64,000 nucleotides of DNA, taken from the NCBI GenBank assembly GCA_964537955.1, contig CAZICY010000004.1:1-64000 (forward strand). Reading direction: 5' to 3'. Under the pieces are notes generated by a model that had not been told where the DNA came from, did not search any database, and saw nothing but the letters and a program-made list of their open reading frames with translations. Source of the DNA: Mxb001 sp964537955. Lineage in GTDB: Bacteria; Actinomycetota; Actinomycetes; S36-B12. Shown here in pieces: positions 17,052 to 25,381 of the stretch; the first letter of the stretch is position 1, and every line of letters starts with the position of its first letter. Position numbers and translations under genes: made by a program.

Positions 17052-17390
17052 CTAGTCGAAGAGCTCCTCGAGGAAGCTCTTGCGCTTCTTGTAGGGCTTC
17101 TTGCCCCGGTAGTCGTCGTACCCCCGGTCGTAGCGCTGGTCGTAGCCCTGGTCATACGCCGGCGGCATGGCGTAGCCCGGCTGCGAGGGAGGTGCGGCCG
17201 GCGGGGCTGCAGGTGCCTGGGGTGGGGCGGCCACACGGTCGGCCCAGGAGTTCTCGCCATCGATGAGGCGCTCGAGCTCGCCTCGGTCGAGGAAGATGCC
17301 GCGACACTCGGTGCACTGGTCGACGTGGACGCCACTGCGCTCGTAGGTGCGCATGTCACCGTGGCATTTGGGGCAGGTGAGTGTGCTCAT
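17052..17390 (-). CDS. TFIIB-type zinc-ribbon protein with Tyr/Asp-rich tail
   Basis: The first 45 residues form a zf-TFIIB domain: CPKC at 6-9 and CTEC at 26-29, followed by RGIFLDRGELERLI. A Pro/Ala linker leads to a low-complexity segment with repeated YDQGYDQRYDRGYDDY, then a Lys-rich GKKPYKKRKS and FLEELFD terminus. The same plan occurs in many actinobacterial proteins of unknown role. The tail looks disordered. It lies 22 bases upstream of the hydrolase gene on the same strand. Confidence 0.85.
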   Translation of the reverse strand: MSTLTCPKCHGDMRTYERSGVHVDQCTECRGIFLDRGELERLIDGENSWADRVAAPPQAPAAPPAAPPSQPGYAMPPAYDQGYDQRYDRGYDDYRGKKPYKKRKSFLEELFD

Positions 17391-17438
17391 CGCTCCACTG
17401 TGCCCGGGGGTCCTGACGCTGGCAAATCGGGCCGCGCC

Positions 17439-17858
17439 CTAGAGCAGGCGGTCGATGGTGCTTGCGAGTGCCGGCTCGGGTTGGGCGCCGACGACACGAT
17501 CCACCGGCGTGCCGTCACGTAGGAAGACGAGGGTGGGGATGGAGCTCGCGTCGTATGTGCGCGCGACCTGGGGGTTATCGTCGACGTTGACCTTGACGAC
17601 CTTCAACCTGCCGGCATAGCGCTCCGCGAGTCGCTCGAGCACGGGGGCCACCATTCGACACGGTCCGCACCAGGGTGCCCACAGGTCGACCAGGACGAGT
17701 TCGCCTGTCTTCGTCACCTGCGCGAAGTCCGCATCCGTCGCGTCGGCAATCCAGGGCAGGTCGCGCTTGCACGAAGCACACCGCGGGCGCCCTGATGCGG
17801 CGGCAGGGACGCGGTTCTTCGTCTGGCACGAGGGGCAGGCGGTGATGCGACCGGGCAT
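17439..17858 (-). CDS. trxC: Thioredoxin 2 (zinc-binding thioredoxin)
   Basis: This 139-residue protein has the N-terminal zinc finger of Trx2 (CPSC at 8-11 and CASC at 27-30) and a thioredoxin domain with WCGPC (Cys64, Cys67) and the cis-Pro in SSIPTLVFLRDG. It reduces protein disulfides and is usually linked to oxidative-stress defence. Both Cys pairs are complete. It is transcribed in the same direction as the zinc-ribbon gene, with 48 bases between. Confidence 0.92.
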   Translation of the reverse strand: MPGRITACPSCQTKNRVPAAASGRPRCASCKRDLPWIADATDADFAQVTKTGELVLVDLWAPWCGPCRMVAPVLERLAERYAGRLKVVKVNVDDNPQVARTYDASSIPTLVFLRDGTPVDRVVGAQPEPALASTIDRLL

Positions 17859-17910
17859 GACTCAAGGGTACGCCGGGCACGCTCCTTGACACCCGGCCTA
17901 GCGTTGAGTC

Positions 17911-18168
17911 ATGACAGATGACAGCGCTCGTCAGCAGGCGATCCATCGACTCCATCAGCGCCGCGGCTTCCTCAACTACGTCATCGGGGCCGTGGTCATC
18001 TCGCTCTTCATGGTGCTCATCTGGTTCCTCAGCGGTCAGGGCTACTTCTGGCCGGTCTGGGTGATGGGCGGCTTCCTCATCGGCGCGATTTTCTACGGCG
18101 TCAACAACATGATGAACAAGCCGCTCACGGAGGATCAGATCCAGCGGGAGATGCAGAAGGGCTCGTAG
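17911..18168 (+). CDS. 2TM-domain small membrane protein
   Basis: The 85-residue protein has a basic N-terminus and two helices (LNYVIGAVVISLFMVLIWFL and FWPVWVMGGFLIGAIFYGVN) joined by a short SGQGYF turn, then a charged tail. This is the pattern of the 2TM domain (RRGFLNYV... WPxW). The domain is often fused to sensor proteins; the stand-alone form has unknown function. It is 26 bases upstream of the GDPD gene and probably co-transcribed. Confidence 0.82.
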   Translation: MTDDSARQQAIHRLHQRRGFLNYVIGAVVISLFMVLIWFLSGQGYFWPVWVMGGFLIGAIFYGVNNMMNKPLTEDQIQREMQKGS

Positions 18169-18194
18169 GAGCAAAAGGCGCTAGCCTGCGCGCC

Positions 18195-19172
18195 ATGAGG
18201 CCGCTCGTCATTGCCCACCGGGGCGCAAGTGCCTACCTGCCCGAAGGCACCCTGCCTGCCAAGGCGCTCGCCGTGGGGATGGGCGCTGACTACGTCGAGC
18301 ACGACGTCGTCATGACCCGTGATGACCACCTGCTCATCAACCACGATCTGTGGCTCGACAATGTGAGCGACGTCGCGGAGCGCTTCCCCGGCCGGCAGCG
18401 TCCCGACGGGCACTTCTACGTCATCGACTTCGACCTCGACGAGATCCTGACCCTCTCCGTCACCGAGCGCTTCACCGTCGTCGACGGCCGAGATGTGGCG
18501 GTCTTCCCCCACCGCTTCCCGGTCTGGCAGTCGAGTTTCCACTTCCACACCTTCGAATCCGAACTGGAGTTCCTTCAGGGCCTGCGCCACAGCTCGGGCC
18601 GCGATGTCGGGATCTTCACCGAGCTGAAGTCACCGTGGTTCCACGAGCAGGAGGGCAAGGATCTCGCAGGGGCGGTCTACGCCGTGCTCCACCGCTTCGG
18701 CTACCGCACCCGGGAGGACCGCTGCCGCGTGATGAGCTTCGACGCCCACGCGCTCCAGCGCATTCGCACCGAGGTGGGTCCGGCAGCGGGGGTCGACGTA
18801 CCCCTCACCCAACTCATCGGCCACACAGAGGATCACGAGACCTACGAGCGCAAGCCGGATGGGACGTGGGCGAACTACGACTACGACTGGATGCTCGAGG
18901 CGGATGCCATGGAGCGAATCGGCGAGTGGGCTGACGGCATCGGTCCCGATGTGCGCATGCTGCTGCAGCACGGCACGCCGATGGCAGCGAGCGACCTCGC
19001 GGCCCGCGCGCATGCGGCCGGCCTCTACGTCACGCCGTGGACGGTCCGCGCGGATGATTTGCCCCGCTGCGCGCCCAGCCTCGACGCTCTCGTGCGGCTC
19101 CTGGTGGATGAGTGCCACGTGGACGGGATCATCACCGACTTCCCCGACCTGGTGATCAAGGCTCTGGCCTAG
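18195..19172 (+). CDS. Glycerophosphodiester phosphodiesterase (GlpQ-like)
   Basis: The 325-residue protein has the GDPD signature near the N-terminus: IAHRGASAYLPEGTL, then GADYVEHDVVMTRDDHLLI and NHD. TELKSPWFH and LYVTPWTVR follow in the positions of the family's later metal and barrel motifs. It hydrolyses glycerophosphodiesters to glycerol-3-phosphate and an alcohol. No signal peptide is seen, unlike periplasmic GlpQ, so a cytosolic enzyme is likely. It stands behind the 2TM gene and before the Mn riboswitch. Confidence 0.9.
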   Translation: MRPLVIAHRGASAYLPEGTLPAKALAVGMGADYVEHDVVMTRDDHLLINHDLWLDNVSDVAERFPGRQRPDGHFYVIDFDLDEILTLSVTERFTVVDGRDVAVFPHRFPVWQSSFHFHTFESELEFLQGLRHSSGRDVGIFTELKSPWFHEQEGKDLAGAVYAVLHRFGYRTREDRCRVMSFDAHALQRIRTEVGPAAGVDVPLTQLIGHTEDHETYERKPDGTWANYDYDWMLEADAMERIGEWADGIGPDVRMLLQHGTPMAASDLAARAHAAGLYVTPWTVRADDLPRCAPSLDALVRLLVDECHVDGIITDFPDLVIKALA

Positions 19173-19236
19173 CGCGACTGCCCCGCAGGCGAGGCCTTCG
19201 CTGCCCGTTCCCCGCACCCCCGGCCGGACGCCGGAT

Positions 19237-19265
19237 TTGCGAAGGTCGGCGACCTTCCCTAACGT
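19237..19265 (+). promoter_or_regulatory. Promoter upstream of the Mn riboswitch
   Basis: TTGCGA (19237-19242), a 17-base spacer and TAACGT (19260-19265) form a sigma-70-like promoter. The expected start of transcription (about 19272) falls just before the conserved riboswitch sequence. The spacer contains the inverted repeat AAGGTCGGCGACCTT, a possible operator. Confidence 0.5.
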
Positions 19266-19275
19266 GGAGGGCAGT

Positions 19276-19385
19276 CAAGGGGAGTACCTCCGCGCGGAGA
19301 CCTCGTCAATACGTCACCCCCATGGGTGACCGGGGCTTCGGCCGTGAGCAATCACGGTGATGGGAGACCGAGACGTCTGTCTGAC
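19276..19385 (+). promoter_or_regulatory. yybP-ykoY (Mn2+) riboswitch
   Basis: The segment has the two conserved loops of this class: AAGGGGAGTACC at the 5' end (19277-19288) and GGGAGACCGAGAC at the 3' end (19362-19374). They are separated by CGTCAATACGTCACCCC, an ATGGGTGAC hairpin and a GGCCGTGAGCAATCACGG stem. The class binds Mn2+ and controls Mn exporters and TerC-family genes in many bacteria, which agrees with terC downstream. After the aptamer, GAGACGTC and GACGTTCTC can pair next to the ribosome site GAGGAG of the first gene, which suggests control of translation. Confidence 0.85.
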
Positions 19386-19403
19386 GTTCTCGAGGAGTGC
19401 TCC

Positions 19404-19841
19404 ATGTCGTTCCCACCTGGTCGCCGTAGGCGTGCCCTGGCTCTGCTGGGCTCCGCAGCCCTGGCCGGGGTCATGCTCACCGGCTGCGGCGCCGTCAACG
19501 AAGCCGTCTCCCAGGGCCAGCAGGCCCTCGACGGAGCGAGCCAGGCCGTGGACGCGGCCGAGGGTCTCATCGGAGCGGGTGCCCAGTTGGGCGCAGCCTG
19601 CGCGGCCGCCCAGGTCGCCTGGGTGCCTGGGATCAGCTCGGCCGACGCCTACGCCGCAATCGACGAGGCAACCCGCATCGTCGACGAAGCGCTCGCCGCG
19701 ACGCCCGGCCTGCCCGGGGCCGCGGAGATCGATCAGGCGCTCACCACGGCGCGTGAGTCCCTCGGATCCGACCAAACCGAGTTCGGTGTCGCGCGCCAGA
19801 CCCTCCAGACCGCGTGCGCTCTCGTGAGCATGGGGAGCTGA
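19404..19841 (+). CDS. Riboswitch-controlled alanine-rich lipoprotein
   Basis: From ATG 19404 (GAGGAG eight bases upstream) the 145-residue product has an Arg-rich start, a hydrophobic segment and lipobox LTGC. The mature part is helical and Ala-rich, with heptad-like stretches (EAVSQGQQALDGASQAVDAA) and two internal Cys (GAACAAAQ and QTACALV) that may pair. It is the first gene behind the Mn riboswitch and ends one base before terC, so it is made together with TerC. No known domain is recognised. A role in envelope Mn handling or as a partner of TerC is inferred from position only. Confidence 0.75.
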   Translation: MSFPPGRRRRALALLGSAALAGVMLTGCGAVNEAVSQGQQALDGASQAVDAAEGLIGAGAQLGAACAAAQVAWVPGISSADAYAAIDEATRIVDEALAATPGLPGAAEIDQALTTARESLGSDQTEFGVARQTLQTACALVSMGS

Positions 19842-19842
19842 C

Positions 19843-20826
19843 ATGGACGTCGCACTCTGGGTCTGGGGCGCCCTACTTGCGGGCATCCTCGCGATGCTCG
19901 CGGTCGATCTCTTCATGCACCGTGACGCCCACGTCATCGGCGTCAAGGAAGCCGCCGTCTGGTCGCTCATCTGGGTCGCCGTCGCCGTGGGCGTCGGCGG
20001 CCTCATCTGGTGGGCCTACGGCACCGAATTCGGCCTGCAGTACTTCGCCGGCTACATCATCGAGAAGTCCCTGGCGATCGACAACGTCTTCGTCTGGGCG
20101 ATGATCTTCAGCTATTTCGCAGTGCCACGGCAGTATCAGCACCGGGTGCTCTTCTATGGCGTTCTGGGAGCCCTCGTCTTCCGCGCGATCTTCATTGCCG
20201 CCGGCTCGGTCCTGATCGCCAGCTTCGCGTGGATCCTCTACATCTTCGGTGCCTTCCTGATCCTCACGGGCATCAAGATGCTGATGCAGCGCAATGAGCA
20301 CATCGATCCGGGGAAGTCCAAGACGCTCAAGCTCTTCCGCCGCTTCGTGCCGACCACGGAGGAGTACGACGGGCAGAAGTTCCTCACCCGCCGCAACGGC
20401 GTGCTCATGGCGACCCCGCTCCTCGCGGTGCTCGTGCTCGTCGAGGTCACCGACATCATCTTCGCCGTCGACTCGATCCCGGCGATCTTCGCCGTCACGC
20501 AGGAGCCGTTCCTCGTCTTCGCCAGCAACGCCCTCGCCATCCTGGGCCTGCGCGCGATGTACTTCCTGCTCGCCGACCTCATGCACCGCTTTATCTATCT
20601 GAAGCTCGGGCTCTCGCTCGTGCTCGTGTGGGTGGGCGTCAAGATGATCGTGAGCCACGCGGTCTTCAAGATCCCCACAGCCATCAGCCTGGGCATCGTC
20701 ATTTCCATCATCGCCATCTCCATCGCCGCCAGCCTGTGGGTGAGCCGCGGCAAGGAATCACACAGCGATTCCGCATCCGACCCCGAAACCGACACCGATG
20801 AACGAAAGGAAACGAGCACACCATGA
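19843..20826 (+). CDS. TerC family integral membrane protein
   Basis: This 327-residue protein has about nine membrane helices and the TerC hallmarks: GYIIEKSLAIDNVFVWAMIF, VLVLVEVTDIIFAVDSIPAI and FASNALAILGLRAMYFLLAD. The Asp residues in SLAIDN and AVDSIPA are the conserved intramembrane metal-site candidates. TerC proteins are linked to Mn export and, in Bacillus (MeeF/MeeY), to loading Mn onto secreted enzymes. Control by the upstream Mn riboswitch supports that here. Its stop overlaps the next start (ATGA at 20823), so the secreted protein downstream is translationally coupled. Confidence 0.94.
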   Translation: MDVALWVWGALLAGILAMLAVDLFMHRDAHVIGVKEAAVWSLIWVAVAVGVGGLIWWAYGTEFGLQYFAGYIIEKSLAIDNVFVWAMIFSYFAVPRQYQHRVLFYGVLGALVFRAIFIAAGSVLIASFAWILYIFGAFLILTGIKMLMQRNEHIDPGKSKTLKLFRRFVPTTEEYDGQKFLTRRNGVLMATPLLAVLVLVEVTDIIFAVDSIPAIFAVTQEPFLVFASNALAILGLRAMYFLLADLMHRFIYLKLGLSLVLVWVGVKMIVSHAVFKIPTAISLGIVISIIAISIAASLWVSRGKESHSDSASDPETDTDERKETSTP

Positions 20827-21203
20827 GGAAGACGACCGTGAAGAAGGCCACCGCTGCGGTGGCGGCTGTAGGTCTCGTTGGTGCGCTGGGCCTGAGCCTG
20901 GCCGCCCCTGCCTCTGCGGCGAAGGGCGTCAGAGTCGAGTGCTCTCAAGGCTCCGCTCTCGCGCTGCAGCTCACGCGCGAGGGTCGGCAGCTGGAGGCCG
21001 ACGTCGAGATCTACGCCGGTCCCCGTGAGAGGTGGACCATCACCGTGTCTCAGAACGGCCGCGTCGCGCACACGGTCAACAAGACGACCAACCGCGAAGG
21101 GGAACTCGACTTCTGGCGCTACCTCCCGGGGCGCAGCGGCACCGTCGACGTGCGGGCCACTTCGCCGAGCGGCGAGACCTGCAGTGCCCGACTGCGCGCC
21201 TAG
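20823..21203 (+). CDS. Small secreted protein coupled to terC
   Basis: The 126-residue product has a classical signal peptide (VAAVGLVGALGLSLAAPASA). A 90-residue mature domain rich in beta-strand patterns follows (VRVECSQGSALALQLT, WTITVSQNGRVAHTVN, GTVDVRATSPSGETC), with one Cys near each end. It looks like a small beta-sandwich. The four-base overlap with terC is unusual for an unrelated export substrate and suggests a joint role, for example as a client or partner of TerC. No family name can be given. Confidence 0.75.
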   Translation: MRKTTVKKATAAVAAVGLVGALGLSLAAPASAAKGVRVECSQGSALALQLTREGRQLEADVEIYAGPRERWTITVSQNGRVAHTVNKTTNREGELDFWRYLPGRSGTVDVRATSPSGETCSARLRA

Positions 21204-21287
21204 CAGACTGATGCACCGAGCAGTCTGGTCCGCATAGCCTCATTCGCACTCATTGCCGACACCGAATCACCAGCGAAGGGATCCACC

Positions 21288-21500
21288 ATGAAGGACAGCA
21301 AGCCATGGCTGCGCGGCGCACGACTCGGCGCGGCCGCGATCCTGGGGCTCGGCCTGGTACTGCCAGCAGTCACGGCATGCTCCTCGTCATCCGGTGACGA
21401 GACCGAGCAGGTCGAGGAGGAGTCCGGCGACGAAGAGTCCGGTGACGAGGATTCCGGTGACCTCGAGGAGACCGACCCGGAGCCCGACATCGAGGAGTAA
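21288..21500 (+). CDS. Very acidic small lipoprotein
   Basis: A 70-residue protein begins at ATG 21288 with a type II signal peptide (LGAAAILGLGLVLPAV, lipobox VTAC). The mature part is about 38 residues, nearly all Asp, Glu, Ser and Gly (EESGDEESGDEDSGD). Such a tail should be disordered and able to bind divalent cations. It sits 84 bases behind the terC operon and before a strong hairpin, so it may belong to the same transcript. A metal-buffering role under Mn control is inference. Confidence 0.7.
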   Translation: MKDSKPWLRGARLGAAAILGLGLVLPAVTACSSSSGDETEQVEEESGDEESGDEDSGDLEETDPEPDIEE

Positions 21501-21563
21501 CGCGAGGTCCTTCCTTGCCGTCCGCATGATCGCGGCTTAAGGGACCCTTGTACGTGTGCTGTG

Positions 21564-21595
21564 CGCTAGGCATCCACTGATGTGGATGCCTAGCG
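21564..21595 (+). terminator. Perfect 14-bp hairpin after the terC region
   Basis: CGCTAGGCATCCAC and GTGGATGCCTAGCG pair perfectly around a four-base TGAT loop. The hairpin lies 63 bases after the acidic lipoprotein stop and 19 bases before the next start. No T-run follows, as is common for actinobacterial terminators. It could also be an operator for the SGNH gene downstream. Confidence 0.6.
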
Positions 21596-21613
21596 TCGCG
21601 TCCGGGGGTTGTC

Positions 21614-22327
21614 ATGGACGCGCGCACGATTGCGACATCGCTGGCCTTCGTCGCAGCGCTGGCCGCCGGAGCCGCTCTGGGATGGATTCACGGCTCGTCG
21701 CCAGCCCAGGTCATGTCGGCGCGGGTCACGACTGCGGCGCCCGGCGCGACCACCGTTGCGATGGCTGCGCTCGAGCCGGCCGGATCGGGTGCTGGCGACG
21801 CGTCTGCCAGCACCGCCCCGCCGACCTACGCGCCGTACGACGCAGAGGTCTTCGCCATCGGCGACTCCGTGCTCGCGGGTGCCGCGGCGTGCCTGGAGGC
21901 GCGCGGAATCAAGGTCAACGCGGAGCAGTCCCGTCAGGTCTCCGCAGCGCTTGAGATCCTGGGCAAGAGGGCAGGCTCCCTGCCACCCCGCGTCATCGTG
22001 CACCTGGGCACCAACGGCGGTGCTACTCCCGCGGAACTCGACGCGATCATGGAGGTCCTGGGACCTGAGCGGCTGGTGCTGTGGTCGACGATCCAGTTGC
22101 CCGACGACCCATCCCGCTATACCTACGAGCGCTCCACGAACGACGCGATCGCGGCGCTCGCCGTTCGCTACCCCAACGTGCGCGTCTTCGACTGGGAGTC
22201 CATGACCCTCCAGCAGCCGGAGTGGCTGTACGTCGAGGGCATCCACATGACACCGCAGGGGTGTGAGGGATACGCGGGACTGGTGGAGCCGCAGGTGCGT
22301 GCCCCGAGTCCTCACGGCAACGCCTGA
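21614..22327 (+). CDS. SGNH/GDSL-fold hydrolase, membrane-anchored or secreted
   Basis: The 237-residue protein has an N-terminal hydrophobic segment (SLAFVAALAAGAALGWI). An SGNH domain follows: FAIGDSVLAG (block I, Ser), HLGTNGG (block III, Asn) and EGIHMTPQGCEGYA (block V, His). In block V the usual Asp is Glu. SGNH enzymes of this size are often esterases, or the C-terminal partner of OafA-type acyltransferases that decorate cell-wall glycans; no acyltransferase is adjacent. A short Ala/Ser/Pro tether joins anchor and domain. Confidence 0.82.
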   Translation: MDARTIATSLAFVAALAAGAALGWIHGSSPAQVMSARVTTAAPGATTVAMAALEPAGSGAGDASASTAPPTYAPYDAEVFAIGDSVLAGAAACLEARGIKVNAEQSRQVSAALEILGKRAGSLPPRVIVHLGTNGGATPAELDAIMEVLGPERLVLWSTIQLPDDPSRYTYERSTNDAIAALAVRYPNVRVFDWESMTLQQPEWLYVEGIHMTPQGCEGYAGLVEPQVRAPSPHGNA

Positions 22328-22346
22328 GGAGTGGCAGGATGCGGGC

Positions 22347-22565
<219 letters not shown>

Positions 22566-22568
22566 GGC

Positions 22569-24158
22569 CTAGCGCTTGGTGTCGGCCAGCACCTGCTGGC
22601 TGGCGAAGCGCCCCGGCGCGCCGATCACGCAGCCGCCGGGGTGCGTGCCGGATCCGCACTGGTAGTAGCCGCGGATCGGGGTGCGGTAGTCGCTGTATCC
22701 CGGGGCGGGGCGGAAGAAGTACATCTGGTGCGGGAAGAACTCCCCGGCGTAGATGTTGCCCTCGGACAGCCCGGTCTTGGCCTCGATGATGTCGGGCGAC
22801 ACGACCTCGCGTTGGAGCACGAGGTCATTGAAGTTGGGGAAGAAGCGCTGCATCGTCGCCTGCACGCGATCGGCCATGTTCTCCCGCTGGGCGTCCCACG
22901 TGCTGTCCTTGAGCTGGTACGGCGTGTACATCACGTAGCACGACATCACGTGCTTGCCGGGGGGTGCCATGTCCGGGTCGATGAAGGACTGGATCGACGC
23001 GTCGATGTAGGGATGCTCGCTGTACCAGCCGTACTTCGCGGCGTCGTAGGCCCGCTCCATGTACTCCACCGTCGGGGCGACGTTGATGAAGCCCCCGAAC
23101 TGGTCGGTGCGGTCCCCGAGCGCGGGGTAGTAGGGGGCGCCGTCGAGGGCGAAGTTGACCTTGGAAGTGATGCCCTGGAAGCGGAAGCGCTGGATCGTTT
23201 CGACGAGGTCGGCCGGCAGCTCGCGCGGGTCCGCGAGCTGGAGGAAGGTGCGGCGCGGGTCGAGTGAGCTCACCACCACGGGGGCGCGGAACTCCGTGCC
23301 GTCGTCAAGCGCCACGCCGCGCACCTCGCCGCCCTCGGTGATGAGACTCGAGACGTGCGAGTCGAGGCGGATCTCCGCGCCGTACGCCGTCGCCGCGCGC
23401 GCGAGGACCTGAGTGAAGCCGCCGTTGCCGCCCTTGTGGAAGGACCACTCGCCTGTGAAGCCGTCATGCTCGCCCATGGACAGGTAGAGCCAGTTGATGC
23501 CTGATCCGGGGGACATGGGTCCGAGCTTGATGCCGACGCACGCGGCCGAGCAGATGGTCGCCTTGATGATGTCGGACTCGAGGTAGTCGTCGACGAAGTC
23601 GGCGATGCTGCCGGTGAGCAGGCGCACCGTGTCGTGGATCAACTTCTTGTCGGCGGTGCCGAGATGCTTGACCAGCCACGCCATGCGCTCGGTGTCAGCA
23701 GGATCATCGCTGAAGAGGTTGGGCGGGATGCTGTCGAAGAGCGGTCGGATGAACTGCTTGACGCGGGCTGTGTCGTGCAGGAATCGCTCCATGCCGTCGA
23801 CGTCGGCCTTCGAGTGCCGGGCGATCTCCGCACGATTGACCGCGGCATCGGGACCCGTGAGGAAGTAGTCGCCGTTGTCCATCGGGGCGAAATGCGAGCG
23901 CATGTAGAGCGGCATGAAGCCGAAGCGCACCAGATCGAGCTCGGCGATGATCTCCGGCCGCAGCAGGCTCAGGGCATAGGAGAACGTCGTGAAGCTGAAG
24001 CCGGGGCGGAGCTCCTCCGTGATCGCGGCTCCCCCGACGAGGTGGCGCTGCTCCAGCACGAGGACGCGCTTGCCGGCCTGGGCGAGGTAGGCGGCGTTGG
24101 TGAGGCCGTTGTGACCGCCACCGATGACGATCGCGTCGTAGGCATGGGCGTCAGACAT
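22569..24158 (-). CDS. FAD-dependent oxidoreductase, phytoene desaturase/retinol saturase-like
   Basis: The 529-residue protein opens with the FAD Rossmann motif AIVIGGGHNGLTNAAYLAQA and VLVLEQRHLVGGAA. It has the long insertions of the CrtI/retinol-saturase group and ends GYYQCGSGTHPGGCVIGAPG, the typical C-terminal FAD motif. Members desaturate or saturate isoprenoid chains, but many bacterial ones have unknown substrates. No other carotenoid gene is present. It is coupled (one-base gap) behind a GcvT-like gene, so its substrate may relate to that protein's demethylation product. Confidence 0.87.
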   Translation of the reverse strand: MSDAHAYDAIVIGGGHNGLTNAAYLAQAGKRVLVLEQRHLVGGAAITEELRPGFSFTTFSYALSLLRPEIIAELDLVRFGFMPLYMRSHFAPMDNGDYFLTGPDAAVNRAEIARHSKADVDGMERFLHDTARVKQFIRPLFDSIPPNLFSDDPADTERMAWLVKHLGTADKKLIHDTVRLLTGSIADFVDDYLESDIIKATICSAACVGIKLGPMSPGSGINWLYLSMGEHDGFTGEWSFHKGGNGGFTQVLARAATAYGAEIRLDSHVSSLITEGGEVRGVALDDGTEFRAPVVVSSLDPRRTFLQLADPRELPADLVETIQRFRFQGITSKVNFALDGAPYYPALGDRTDQFGGFINVAPTVEYMERAYDAAKYGWYSEHPYIDASIQSFIDPDMAPPGKHVMSCYVMYTPYQLKDSTWDAQRENMADRVQATMQRFFPNFNDLVLQREVVSPDIIEAKTGLSEGNIYAGEFFPHQMYFFRPAPGYSDYRTPIRGYYQCGSGTHPGGCVIGAPGRFASQQVLADTKR

Positions 24159-24159
24159 G

Positions 24160-25359
24160 TCAGGCCGTCTTCCTCTCGGGGTTGTAGAACGGCAGCGTCG
24201 TCACGGTGGCTCGGACGTTGATGTACTCATGGTTGACCGTCTGCTCGATGAAGACCTCGGTGCCGGGCTCGGCGTACTTGGGCTTGACGCGTGCGATGCC
24301 GATGTGGCGCTGCAGCACGGGGGAGTACATAAAGCTCGTCGCGTAGCCGATGCGCTTGTCCTTGTCGTTGTAGATCATCGTCGCCCAGGGCACGGGGATC
24401 TCGTCGGGCTCGGCGAGGAGTCCGTTGCTCGTGAAGAGGTCGAAGTAGTCCTGCCATGACACCGTGATGCCGACCGTGCGCCAGCGCGACGTCCCCTGCA
24501 TGCGCTCGCGGATGATCGCGTCGCGCCCGATGAAGGGGCGGGTGGGATCGTCGATGCCCTTGAGCAGCCAGCCGAGACCGAGCTCGTCCGGGGTGAATCG
24601 CTCCGCCGCGGTGAAGGCGTAGCGGCTCGAGCTGAACTCGACATTGATGAGCGGCAGTCCCGCCTCGATGCGGGTCATGCCGAGCGCCTCGTCGCCGTAG
24701 GGGCGCAGGCCGTGGGGGCGGCCGGCCTCCATGAGCGCGTCGAAGACCCGGAGCGCGTCGGCTGCCGGGATGAGCAGCTCGTAGCCCAGGTCACCGCTGA
24801 AGCCGGTGCGGCTCACGGTCACGGGGGTGTCGGCGACCTTGGTCTCGGCGAATGCGAAGTAGCGCAGGTCCGAGATGTCCGGGGTGAGCGACTCGAGGAT
24901 CGCACGCGAGCGCGGCCCCTGGATGGCGAGGGACGCGTAGTCCTCGCTGCAGTCGACGACCTCGACGTCGAAGGGGCGGGCGAGCTGGCGGAGGTAGCCG
25001 AGGTTGGGCTCGGCCGCGGTGAGCAGGAACTCGTCGGAGGAGTATCGGAAGACGACACCGTCCTCCATGACGTATCCGGCGTCATCGCACCAGATCGTGT
25101 ACTGCGCGCGGCCGGGCTTGAGGGTGCGGATATCGCGCGCGAAGGCGTAGGAGAGGAACTTCTCCGCGTCGCGGCCGCGGATCCAGTACTTGTGCAGCGG
25201 GGACGTGTCGAAGACTCCCGCGGCGTTGCGGACGCCGAAGTACTCGTGCTTGGTGGACAGGTCGTAGCGCATCGCGGAGAGGTAGCCCGCCCAATTGCCC
25301 CAGGCCTGCGTCTGGCTCAGCTCGGCCAGCCGCGCATGGAAGGGCGTGTGCTTGAGCAT
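24160..25359 (-). CDS. GcvT-like aminomethyltransferase/demethylase
   Basis: This 399-residue protein resembles the folate-binding GcvT/DmdA/LigM superfamily: HEYFGVRNAAGVFDTSPLHK, GRAQYTIWCDDAGYVMEDGV, LAIQGPRSRAILES and SRTGFSGDLGYELLIPA. Members move a methyl or methylene group to tetrahydrofolate from glycine, sarcosine, DMSP or methoxy-aromatics. The rest of the glycine-cleavage system is absent, so a stand-alone demethylase is more likely than GcvT proper. AGGAGG lies four bases before ATG 25359. It is divergent from a TetR gene across a palindromic operator and is followed directly by an FAD oxidoreductase. Confidence 0.85.
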   Translation of the reverse strand: MLKHTPFHARLAELSQTQAWGNWAGYLSAMRYDLSTKHEYFGVRNAAGVFDTSPLHKYWIRGRDAEKFLSYAFARDIRTLKPGRAQYTIWCDDAGYVMEDGVVFRYSSDEFLLTAAEPNLGYLRQLARPFDVEVVDCSEDYASLAIQGPRSRAILESLTPDISDLRYFAFAETKVADTPVTVSRTGFSGDLGYELLIPAADALRVFDALMEAGRPHGLRPYGDEALGMTRIEAGLPLINVEFSSSRYAFTAAERFTPDELGLGWLLKGIDDPTRPFIGRDAIIRERMQGTSRWRTVGITVSWQDYFDLFTSNGLLAEPDEIPVPWATMIYNDKDKRIGYATSFMYSPVLQRHIGIARVKPKYAEPGTEVFIEQTVNHEYINVRATVTTLPFYNPERKTA

Positions 25360-25381
25360 GGGTCCTCCTGGCAGGGGAAGG

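Noticed and set aside
22569..24158. A carotenoid biosynthesis locus
   Set aside because: The enzyme resembles CrtI-type desaturases, but no phytoene synthase, cyclase or prenyltransferase gene is nearby, and it is coupled to a GcvT-like gene.
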